Shown here in pieces: positions 1 through 5,338 of a DNA stretch of 5,338 nt. The notes under the pieces are model-generated. The model did not search any database and was not told the origin of the DNA. It saw only the letters and a list, made by a program, of their open reading frames with translations. The first letter of the stretch is position 1; each line of letters opens with the position of its first letter. The stretch covers positions 1-5,338 of the forward strand of contig CAAFXA010000576.1 of assembly GCA_900766865.1 (NCBI GenBank), read 5' to 3'. This DNA is from an uncultured Akkermansia sp. Its GTDB lineage: Bacteria > Verrucomicrobiota > Verrucomicrobiia > Verrucomicrobiales > Akkermansiaceae. The position numbers and the translations under genes were made by a program.

Positions 1-1842
1 GATGGTACCGGTATGATCGTTGGTGATCACTATACGGACGGACTTGTTCCCAGAGGACAAGTTATCGGAGCAGAATATTTCGCAGAAAATAAAGCAAAGG
101 CGATAGAACTTTACAGGCAAGCTGCACACAAAGGGGATACCCTGGCAAAAAAACGCCTGGCCAAGTTTGCTCCGACCAAACCAGCCGTGCCAGCTCCTCC
201 TAAAAAGGTAGTGACCACGCCTTCGCTTCCCGATACGCCTTCGCTTCCCGACACGCCTTCGCTTCCCAACACGCATTCGTCCCCCGACACGCCTTCGCCC
301 AAGCGGATTGTAACCACCCATGTCGTTCGCCCGGTCATCAGACCATCAACTTCGCCGAGACAACACCTTACCAAATCGGAACGTCAAAATCAGCAACCGA
401 CCTCGCAGCAAACATCAAACATCCCTTCCAGTGATGTTGTAACGCATCAAATTGCAGATCAGATTGCCAAAAGAGCAAAAGCGGCCGGCATTTCCAGTAT
501 TGCAGTGGTATCATTCCTGAGCAATGGTGGGGAATGCGATGAACAGACTGATCTTGTACGCGGGCAGTTACTCGAATCTCTCGTTCGATATGATGTAGCA
601 TGCTATGATCGGGAAGACTGTATCGCTGTAGCCACAGAAAGCGGATTCAGCATGGATGGCGAGAAAATGACCAGCTCTCAGGCTATTCTTGTTGGTGAGA
701 TTTTCTCCGATGATGAGGCTGCAATTGGTTACATTTCCTATCGTGTTTTCCGCGCGACAGACACACATATCATCGATGCCGGCTTCTATACCGTAAAATG
801 GGACAGTGATTTGCTGGACAACGATATAGCGCAGTGCACCGAAAACCTGCCACATATCGACAAAAAAGAGCTGGAGCACATTGTCTCCTCGCTCAGAAAA
901 CTGAGTTCCAAAGGTGTTGCCATCGGGCAGAATGGAGATTTCAGCGATGACAATACACTACACAAACGTATAGCATATGCACAGCTTATCCCGGCACTAT
1001 TGCAAGGGAATGTAAAACTGTTCGAGCGAGAATTCTTCCTGTTGGCAGCAAAAGAAACTGCGCTGAGCGGGCAACTCGCCATGCCAGGCAAAGCGCAGGC
1101 AATAGGACAGCTCAAGAACACTATCAGCAAACGAGGCATCAACAAATACAGATTGCAGGTAAGCAGTATTCCGGAAGGAAGGCTCCTTCATACAGTAAAC
1201 TTTTCCCAGCGCATCTCCCCCAATACATCAGCCGCCCCGTCAGCAGCACCCATTCACAATGGAGCAAACGACTTCGCTGATATCATCAAAGAGATAGAAA
1301 AAGAAAACCAAGACGTGAAGCTCGTCTATGAATATGCTGTCATCATATCGGATGATTACATCGTACCCAAAGATTTCCGAGGCTACAGATTGTATTTAGG
1401 TACTGGTGATTGCGGTTGGGCAAATGACAGAAGCGTTCCGGCAAGAAGTAATTTGAAAAAGTTCCTCACTGAACTGGTCCGAAACCACCCCGAAGATAAA
1501 AAGCGTATTGCCCAGGAATTGTCAAAAGGTGTTATGGGTGGTTTTGTCGATAACGAGAAGGTATATCTCGGCCCCTTGGCAATGTGTTTTGATGCAGCCC
1601 AAAAGAATCTGATGTATACCAGAAGTGGATACACATCCCCCCTCCCCAATTACGCATGGGATTTAAACATGTGGAGCAAGTGGATGGAATCTCCGCTGAG
1701 CGGCACTATTTCCATTGATGAGCTCAGTTTCAAATATTCCACCTCCATCGAATGGAAGGAGGGGCTCCCCTGGAAAGCCTGGGCCCGAATCGATTTTACC
1801 CCATCAAAATCTATTATAGTCAAACACAAAGACAGACCATGA
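1..1842 (+). CDS. Sel1-repeat / CsgG-FlgO-like domain protein, 5'-partial
   Basis: The reading frame is open to the window edge, so the gene is truncated at its 5' end. The ATG at 13 is probably internal, because it falls inside the first helix of a Sel1-like (TPR-type) repeat. That repeat (residues 1-52 from this ATG) shows GDHYTDG, then KAIELYRQAAHKGD, then AKKRLAKF, with a short insertion in its loop. A Pro/Thr/Ser/Gln-rich linker follows (about 53-140) and includes the TPSLPD repeats. Residues about 160-264 resemble the FlgO/CsgG/LpoB fold: a first strand SSIAVVSF, a helix QLLESLVRYDV, then the strands AILVGEIF and YISYRVFRATDTHIIDAG. Residues about 270-609 are not recognised; they are mostly soluble, with an aromatic-rich end (WDLNMWSKWM). 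The gene overlaps the next one by ATGA, so the two are probably co-translated. The role is inferred only: an envelope scaffold or regulatory protein acting with its CsgG-like neighbour. No signal peptide can be judged because the N-terminus lies outside the window. Confidence 0.8.
   Translation, partial: DGTGMIVGDHYTDGLVPRGQVIGAEYFAENKAKAIELYRQAAHKGDTLAKKRLAKFAPTKPAVPAPPKKVVTTPSLPDTPSLPDTPSLPNTHSSPDTPSPKRIVTTHVVRPVIRPSTSPRQHLTKSERQNQQPTSQQTSNIPSSDVVTHQIADQIAKRAKAAGISSIAVVSFLSNGGECDEQTDLVRGQLLESLVRYDVACYDREDCIAVATESGFSMDGEKMTSSQAILVGEIFSDDEAAIGYISYRVFRATDTHIIDAGFYTVKWDSDLLDNDIAQCTENLPHIDKKELEHIVSSLRKLSSKGVAIGQNGDFSDDNTLHKRIAYAQLIPALLQGNVKLFEREFFLLAAKETALSGQLAMPGKAQAIGQLKNTISKRGINKYRLQVSSIPEGRLLHTVNFSQRISPNTSAAPSAAPIHNGANDFADIIKEIEKENQDVKLVYEYAVIISDDYIVPKDFRGYRLYLGTGDCGWANDRSVPARSNLKKFLTELVRNHPEDKKRIAQELSKGVMGGFVDNEKVYLGPLAMCFDAAQKNLMYTRSGYTSPLPNYAWDLNMWSKWMESPLSGTISIDELSFKYSTSIEWKEGLPWKAWARIDFTPSKSIIVKHKDRP
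217..306 (+). repeat. 18-bp in-frame tandem repeat (TPSLPD units)
   Basis: There are five consecutive 18-bp units with the consensus ACGCCTTCGCTTCCCGAC, starting at 217, 235, 253, 271 and 289. The first three are nearly identical. The fourth has two or three changes and the fifth has lost its second half. The unit length is a multiple of three, so copy changes keep the frame and only lengthen or shorten the proline-rich linker between the Sel1 and CsgG-like parts. They encode TPSLPD, TPSLPD, TPSLPN, THSSPD and TPSPKR. Confidence 0.9.
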
Positions 1843-2849
1843 AAAACACATACATAACCACCGCATGCTGCCTGCTGGCAGCCCTCTGCATCCCCACCGC
1901 CCCGGCACAGGAGGTGCAAACCTTCGTAGAGCCCACCGCTGCCCCTGCAGCAGAAAAGCCAATTATTGCCGTTCCGCTGTTTACTAACAGAACAAAAAGC
2001 GACTCGTCAAATGGCACGAAAGCTCTGCCCGAAGAGGCCAAGGAGATTGCCACAGATGCAGCAACCTCTGCTGTTGCCAATACAAGACGCTTCCGCGTTC
2101 TTTCCCGCAGCACTCCTACACTTAAAACCGTTGATTCAGAAATTCTCTTCCAAGGAACCAGCGGTAGCCTGGAGGCAACCCAGATGTTCAGCTCTCTGAA
2201 GAGCTGCAACGCCAAATATCTTCTGCTGGGGCGTCTGAACCAGTACAGATTTGATACTACAGAGGGTTATGCCTACGGCGTGAAGAGAAAGATGATTGTC
2301 ACCACCATCAGCGTTGACATGCAGCTCATCGACGTCAACACCATGGAAATCATTGCCGGTGAAACAGCACAGGAGCAATTCAGCATGCGCATACCGGAGG
2401 GGACAACAACCATCACCTCCATCCACAACTGGGAGCCGGTTCTTCGTAAGGCTGTTTCCAACTGCGTACCGAAGTTCCTTAACAGAATTATAGTTTCCTC
2501 GTCCGCTCCGGATGAAGTAGAAGGCGCGGAAGCAACCATCCCCGTCAACATTAACTCTGTTCCCGAAGGCGCCGATGTAGAGTTTAACGGCAATTTTATG
2601 GGCAATACCCCCTGCTCCATAGAGCTGCCTTCCAGCGTGGGTGTGCTCTCCATTTCCGCCCCGGGTTATGAGACCTGGCACAAAAAAATCCGCCCGGCTG
2701 CAAATATGAACATTGCACCCAAACTGAAAGAGCAGAAAACGGACACCGTTCCCACCCCGGTACCGGCTGTGGAAGCAAAACCCACGCCCGGCAACAAAAC
2801 CAAGCAAGCTGCTGGTGATAATATCTTCATAAACATTAAAAAGCCATAA
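1839..2849 (+). CDS. Secreted CsgG/LpoB-like protein with PEGA domain
   Basis: This 336-residue protein starts at the ATG that overlaps the upstream stop (ATGA, 1839-1842). The frame is also open from an ATG at 1752, but 1839 is preferred because it puts a classical signal peptide at the N-terminus: MKN, a hydrophobic core (about residues 6-19) and an APA-Q cleavage site near residues 23/24. No lipobox is seen. Residues 40-184 follow the CsgG/FlgO/LpoB pattern: KPIIAVPLFTNRT strand, a helix EIATDAATSAVANTRRF, RVLSRSTPTL, AKYLLLGRLNQYRF, and the last strand VDMQLIDVNTMEIIAGE. Residues about 235-285 are a PEGA domain (INSVPEGADVEFNG, GNTPCSIELP, SAPGYETWHKKI), a small beta module common in surface and periplasmic proteins. 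A Pro/Thr/Lys-rich tail ends the protein. It is probably periplasmic or outer-membrane associated. Members of this fold include CsgG (curli export), FlgO and LpoB (PBP activator); which function applies here cannot be told. Confidence 0.85.
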   Translation: MKNTYITTACCLLAALCIPTAPAQEVQTFVEPTAAPAAEKPIIAVPLFTNRTKSDSSNGTKALPEEAKEIATDAATSAVANTRRFRVLSRSTPTLKTVDSEILFQGTSGSLEATQMFSSLKSCNAKYLLLGRLNQYRFDTTEGYAYGVKRKMIVTTISVDMQLIDVNTMEIIAGETAQEQFSMRIPEGTTTITSIHNWEPVLRKAVSNCVPKFLNRIIVSSSAPDEVEGAEATIPVNINSVPEGADVEFNGNFMGNTPCSIELPSSVGVLSISAPGYETWHKKIRPAANMNIAPKLKEQKTDTVPTPVPAVEAKPTPGNKTKQAAGDNIFINIKKP

Positions 2850-2866
2850 GCTAAAACATATAACTT

Positions 2867-2912
2867 ATAAAGAACGGCATAAGCATCGAAAGATGTCTAT
2901 GCCGTTCTTTAT
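2867..2912 (+). terminator. Rho-independent terminator, possibly bidirectional
   Basis: A perfect 15-bp inverted repeat (ATAAAGAACGGCATA at 2867-2881, TATGCCGTTCTTTAT at 2898-2912) encloses an A-C mismatch, a G-U pair, four more pairs (CATC/GATG) and a GAAA tetraloop (2888-2891). The 3' arm is T-rich and the 5' arm A-rich, so it could terminate transcription in either direction. It lies 17 bp after the stop of the CsgG-PEGA gene and separates that operon from ispF. Confidence 0.88.
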
Positions 2913-2917
2913 TACAC

Positions 2918-2946
2918 TTGACCCCACTGAGTGCTTTTGCTACAAT
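2918..2946 (+). promoter_or_regulatory. Sigma-70 promoter with extended -10 for ispF-pncC
   Basis: The -35 box TTGACC (2918-2923) matches TTGACA at five of six positions. The spacer is exactly 17 bp. The -10 box TACAAT (2941-2946) matches TATAAT at five of six, and TGC directly before it (2938-2940) gives an extended -10. Transcription should start near 2953, giving a leader of about 22 nt. The -35 box begins 6 bp after the terminator stem, so ispF gets its own promoter insulated from the upstream operon. Confidence 0.8.
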
Positions 2947-2950
2947 AAAC

Positions 2951-2974
2951 AAACAGAAAGCCCCCCCATAAACG
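2951..2974 (+). promoter_or_regulatory. ispF leader with C7 run and no Shine-Dalgarno
   Basis: The short leader before the ispF ATG holds an A-rich stretch (AAACAGAAAG), then seven consecutive C (2961-2967) and ATAAACG. No GGAG-type site lies at the normal distance, so initiation probably depends on the unstructured A-rich leader. Confidence 0.5.
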
Positions 2975-3460
2975 ATGATTACACTTGTAGGCCTTGGATA
3001 CGATATACACCGTTTTTCGGAAGAGCCACGCCCACTGTGGTTGGGCGGTGTGAAGGTTCATGAAAGCAAAGGCCTTGCCGGGCACAGTGATGCCGACGTG
3101 CTCTGCCATGCACTGGCAGACGCCATCCTCGGCGCCATTGGCGAGCCGGACATTGGTTACTGGTTCCCCCCGGGCGATGAAAGCTGCAAGAACATCTGCT
3201 CGTTGCGCATTGTGGAGAAAGCTGTGGAATTGTTGCAAGCGCAGGGTGGGCATGTGGTCAATGTGGACTGTGCCCTCATTGCCGAAGCTCCGAAAATCAT
3301 GCCCTTCGTGCAACAGATGAAGGAAACGCTCTCGCCCATCCTGGGTGTAGCCCCCCGCCGCGTGGGGGTAAAAGCCACCACCAACGAGAAACTCGGGGCA
3401 CTCGGCCGCCGCGAAGGAATGGCCGCCTTCGCCACCGTATCTGTACAAGTTCCGGAGTAA
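2975..3460 (+). CDS. ispF: 2-C-methyl-D-erythritol 2,4-cyclodiphosphate synthase (IspF)
   Basis: IspF cyclises 4-diphosphocytidyl-2-C-methylerythritol 2-phosphate to methylerythritol cyclodiphosphate, releasing CMP, in the cytosolic MEP route to isoprenoids. At 161 residues it has the usual family length and is complete. Family signatures are present: GYDIHRF near the N-terminus with Asp10 and His12 as metal ligands, GHSDADVLCHALADA (residues 36-50) with His45 as the third expected ligand, IGEPDIGYWFPP (55-66), DCALIAEAPKI (98-108), and the C-terminal signature KATTNEKLGALGRREGMA (133-150). The ATG follows a very short leader containing a run of seven C and no clear Shine-Dalgarno site, though it is the only start that keeps the conserved first strand. 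The gene is 4 bp upstream of pncC and they are probably co-transcribed. The region is more GC-rich than the two genes before it, as expected for a conserved housekeeping gene. Confidence 0.97.
   Translation: MITLVGLGYDIHRFSEEPRPLWLGGVKVHESKGLAGHSDADVLCHALADAILGAIGEPDIGYWFPPGDESCKNICSLRIVEKAVELLQAQGGHVVNVDCALIAEAPKIMPFVQQMKETLSPILGVAPRRVGVKATTNEKLGALGRREGMAAFATVSVQVPE
3454..3457 (+). promoter_or_regulatory. Ribosome binding site of pncC
   Basis: GGAG sits at the very end of ispF, directly before its TAA stop and 7 nt before the ATG at 3465. It decides the pncC start; the ATG at 3460 that overlaps the stop is in another frame. Confidence 0.6.
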
Positions 3461-3464
3461 TGCC

Positions 3465-3959
3465 ATGGACAGCCATCTCGAACTAGCCGCCTTTGCCGCA
3501 GTTAAAAATCTGGAAGCTGCGGGACTGACAGTAGCAACTGCCGAAAGCTGCACAGGTGGCCTCATCGCTGCCGCCATCACCGGCGTGCCAGGGGCCTCCC
3601 GCGTGTTTCGCTACGGGTGGGTTACCTACTGCAATGAGGCAAAGGAACGAGAGCTAGGTGTGCCACCAAACCTCATAGAGCAGCACAGCGTTGTGAGCGA
3701 ACCCGTGGTAGCGGCCATGGCAGAAGGTGCCATGCGCAAAGCCGGCGCAGATATTGCCATCGCCGTATCCGGCAATGCGGGACCAACAGCGGCAGAGGGA
3801 GAACCGCCCGTCGGCACAGTATGCATTGCCATTACACGCCGCGGTGCCGCACGCCCCACACATACAGAAACCCTCAGCTACCCCGGTGTACCACGCAACT
3901 CACTCCGCAGCATGGTAGCAGCCAAAGTGCTGGCTCTGATAGCTACCGTGGCTCAGTAA
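3465..3959 (+). CDS. pncC: Nicotinamide-nucleotide amidase (CinA C-terminal family, PncC)
   Basis: PncC hydrolyses nicotinamide mononucleotide to nicotinate mononucleotide and ammonia, recycling NMN into NAD synthesis in the cytosol. The protein has 164 residues, the normal size of a stand-alone CinA C-terminal domain; the N-terminal MoaB/MogA-like half of full-length CinA is absent. Family motifs are clear: TAESCTGG (residues 25-32) with the expected catalytic Ser28, FRYGWVTYCNEAK (48-60) with Tyr55 and Lys60, LGVPPNLIEQHSVVSE (64-79), AVSGNAGPT (100-108), PVGTVCIAI (115-123), and arginines 144 and 148 in the last helix. The Asn in SGNAGP is less usual than the hydrophobic residue most homologues have there. 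It lies 4 bp after ispF with a GGAG site inside the end of ispF, so both likely share one transcript. The gene ends 14 bp from the convergent minus-strand gene, with no clear terminator between them. Confidence 0.93.
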   Translation: MDSHLELAAFAAVKNLEAAGLTVATAESCTGGLIAAAITGVPGASRVFRYGWVTYCNEAKERELGVPPNLIEQHSVVSEPVVAAMAEGAMRKAGADIAIAVSGNAGPTAAEGEPPVGTVCIAITRRGAARPTHTETLSYPGVPRNSLRSMVAAKVLALIATVAQ

Positions 3960-3973
3960 AACAGGATAATATC

Positions 3974-5014
3974 TCAACCCACCTTCGGCAACAACTCAGC
4001 CAGAGCCCCCTTATATCCGGGAAGCGCCTGCAGAGTTGTCAGCAGCCATTCGCCAAAATCCAGCCCACAACGCTCACACTCCCCTATGAGTGTGTAGAAC
4101 AGAGCAGACAAAGTCCCCTCACCGGGAGCAGACACAAACAACTCATGCGCCACAGGGGGTGTATCCAACACCTCACCTCGTTCCGGCACCGCTACAGAAA
4201 GCTCCTCCAACCAGCTGTAGTGCACGCGCCCAGTAGCAGCGCAGCGTGTGGCTCGCATGTGGCCAATAGGGCGGCGATCCCGTATATCCCCGGTCGGCGC
4301 CTCATATACCTGCAAAGTTTCGCTCTCTTGCAAAGTCTGATAAAACAGCTCGTACAGAGGATTCAAAGCCTCCGCAGCCTTTTGCATCCAGCAGCTCAGC
4401 ATCTTTTCATCTACCCCAACCAAGCCATGGTCACTGAAAAACTTCAGCTGGCGGTACAGTGGCAAGCGCTCGCAAAACTTATTGCAAATGGTATACACCA
4501 ACAGAGTATCCCCCACGGCAGAGTTCCCCATAGTGCAAACAGGCAGGCGGCAAGTCACATAATAGGCGCCGGCTGTTTCTCCTTTCTTCAGGTAGCGAGG
4601 ATGATTATAACGCGTTCTGCTGAAACAGGCTCCTTCAAACTCCAGACGCTCACTTACATCTCGCTCCTCATCCAGGAACTGCTCTTCGTAGTCAAGGGGT
4701 TTCCTCTGAACTTCCGTCGGCACCAATTTGCAGGCACGCTGTAAACCGCTAATCAGGGTCAAACCATCCTCCAAACGACACGGAACCTCCTGCACCCGGG
4801 AACGCCGTCCCTGTTTCACCGTACGAGAGCGGCGAGAGAGACGCTCTTGTTGCTCAGCCTGCAGCGCTTCCTCCCGAGCCTCCTGCAATGCAACCACATC
4901 TTCCGCCTCAAACGGAAGGCTCATCTGCTCACTCTCTTGCACGCCACCTACCCTACTATCAAAACTGCTATTTGTCAAGCCGGAACTGCCCCACCACGCG
5001 GAGCTGCCTATCAC
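3974..5014 (-). CDS. IS66-transposase-derived protein lacking the DDE core
   Basis: The protein resembles IS66-family TnpC. The frame has no stop up to a GTG at 5050 (358 residues; numbering here uses that start). A GTG at 5014 makes a GTGA overlap with the upstream gene and is preferred (346 residues); an ATG at 4924 is also possible. In order: RKVIGSS (11-17) and QMSLPFEAED (42-51) recall the IS66 pre-linker; a charged helix and basic stretch (51-86) follow; DVSERLEF (131-138); then the best match, CNKFCERLPLYRQLKFF (189-205) through LNPLYELFYQTLQE (229-242). Where active IS66 enzymes have LQADETP, this one has LQVYEAP (246-252), so the first catalytic Asp is Tyr249. GHMRATRCAATGRVHYSW (263-280) fits the following strands, then the sequence jumps to the IS66 C-terminal domain (AHELFVSAPGEGTLSALFYTLIGE, cited as 301-324). 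The stretch carrying the second Asp, the insertion domain and the Glu is missing. Transposition activity is therefore unlikely; the gene is either domesticated or a remnant. Confidence 0.75.
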   Translation of the reverse strand: MIGSSAWWGSSGLTNSSFDSRVGGVQESEQMSLPFEAEDVVALQEAREEALQAEQQERLSRRSRTVKQGRRSRVQEVPCRLEDGLTLISGLQRACKLVPTEVQRKPLDYEEQFLDEERDVSERLEFEGACFSRTRYNHPRYLKKGETAGAYYVTCRLPVCTMGNSAVGDTLLVYTICNKFCERLPLYRQLKFFSDHGLVGVDEKMLSCWMQKAAEALNPLYELFYQTLQESETLQVYEAPTGDIRDRRPIGHMRATRCAATGRVHYSWLEELSVAVPERGEVLDTPPVAHELFVSAPGEGTLSALFYTLIGECERCGLDFGEWLLTTLQALPGYKGALAELLPKVG

Positions 5015-5338
5015 TTTTCTCGTATGGGGCGGAGCAGGCGTTGTAACCACATGTCATGATGTATTACCAGTCTGTTAATGAGTCTGGCTTCTTCAAGGAA
5101 GGTGTCGCTGCCTCGGTCGATGGCTACAGGGCAATATAGGTTGGAAGCTTGTTCGATGTACGAGTGCCATTTTTCCTCTGCTTGGTCAAAGAGGTTAACG
5201 AGTTTATGGCGGTAGCTCTCCATGCGCTCATCCAGCATATCGACCGGAAGGTCCCGCAGGTCGGGGCTGCAGGAAATGCGCTTACAGGTCAGAAACTCAT
5301 AATCAAGCATGATGTAGGGGTGGTCGGCAGTTTCATCA
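5011..5338 (-). CDS. Unrecognised protein, C-terminal part only
   Basis: The frame runs in from the right edge of the window and ends with TGA at 5013-5011. Nine further in-frame codons precede the first ATG (5310), and no Shine-Dalgarno site is seen before that ATG, so the gene very probably starts outside the window. The visible 100 or so residues are helical, charged and soluble, with DLRDLPVDMLDERMESYRH, NLFDQAEEKWHSYIEQA and LEEARLINRLVIHHDMWLQ as the clearest stretches; no membrane segment or known motif is seen. Its stop overlaps the proposed GTG of the IS66-derived gene by GTGA, suggesting co-translation. Alternatively, the last 35 residues could be the displaced N-terminal helix of the IS66-like protein, which would make the junction a frameshift. 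I cannot assign a family. Confidence 0.55.
   Translation of the reverse strand, partial: DETADHPYIMLDYEFLTCKRISCSPDLRDLPVDMLDERMESYRHKLVNLFDQAEEKWHSYIEQASNLYCPVAIDRGSDTFLEEARLINRLVIHHDMWLQRLLRPIREK

Noticed and set aside
217..306. Possible CRISPR-like repetition
   Set aside because: The repeats are directly adjacent, without spacers, and in frame with a coding sequence.
111..374. Minus-strand frame with repeated GVSGSE units
   Set aside because: The repetition is only the reverse complement of the 18-bp linker repeat in the plus-strand gene.
1752..1838. Upstream ATG extending the CsgG-PEGA protein by 29 residues
   Set aside because: It would bury the signal peptide and lies deep in the preceding gene, whereas the ATG at 1839 gives an ATGA overlap and a normal Sec signal.
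2136..2807. Minus-strand open frame (223 residues) opposite the CsgG-PEGA gene
   Set aside because: The plus strand carries a clear signal peptide, CsgG-like and PEGA motifs there; the minus frame has no domain and a shadow-like composition.
2912..3580. Minus-strand open frame (222 residues) opposite ispF and pncC
   Set aside because: It spans two certain genes and the promoter, and its translation shows no motif.
3932..4007. Inverted repeat GGCTCTG / CAGAGCC across the convergent junction
   Set aside because: Only 7 bp with a 62-nt loop and no T-run; not a convincing terminator.
3821..4744. Long plus-strand open frame (307 residues) antisense to the IS66-like gene
   Set aside because: It overlaps pncC on the same strand, has no ribosome site or recognisable domain, and its Ser/Gln/His-rich composition is that of a reverse-complement shadow.

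Overview
The window appears to come from the chromosome of a Gram-negative bacterium. Two of its products look like envelope proteins with the CsgG/FlgO/LpoB-like fold, and the one whose N-terminus is in the window has a Sec signal peptide. The organism also uses the MEP isoprenoid pathway (ispF). The one clear promoter is of the classical sigma-70 type (TTGACC, 17 bp, TACAAT), which argues against Bacteroidota. Shine-Dalgarno sites are weak or absent at several starts. A Verrucomicrobiota-type host (for example Akkermansia-like) would fit this mix of Sel1, PEGA and IS66-like proteins, but this is a soft inference and no taxonomic marker is present.

Layout: (1) Positions 1-2849 (+) hold two genes joined by an ATGA stop/start overlap. 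The first is 5'-truncated by the window edge and encodes a Sel1 repeat, a Pro/Thr/Ser-rich linker with an 18-bp tandem repeat, a CsgG/FlgO-like domain and a long C-terminal region I do not recognise. The second encodes a secreted CsgG-like protein with a PEGA domain. (2) Positions 2850-2974 hold a long, perfect-stem terminator hairpin with a GAAA tetraloop. An extended -10 sigma-70 promoter follows almost at once. (3) Positions 2975-3959 (+) hold ispF and pncC (CinA C-terminal-type NMN amidase) as a tight two-gene unit. (4) Positions 3974-5338 (-) hold an IS66-transposase-derived gene that has lost its catalytic core but is still fully open. It is preceded by the 3' end of an unrecognised gene, joined by a GTGA overlap. 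The two strands converge with only 14 bp between pncC and the IS66-like gene.

The first pair probably acts together in the envelope. The ispF-pncC pair is ordinary housekeeping metabolism. The most interesting part is the minus-strand pair: an intact reading frame of IS66 ancestry without the DDE residues, possibly domesticated or a decaying remnant, coupled to a second unknown gene.
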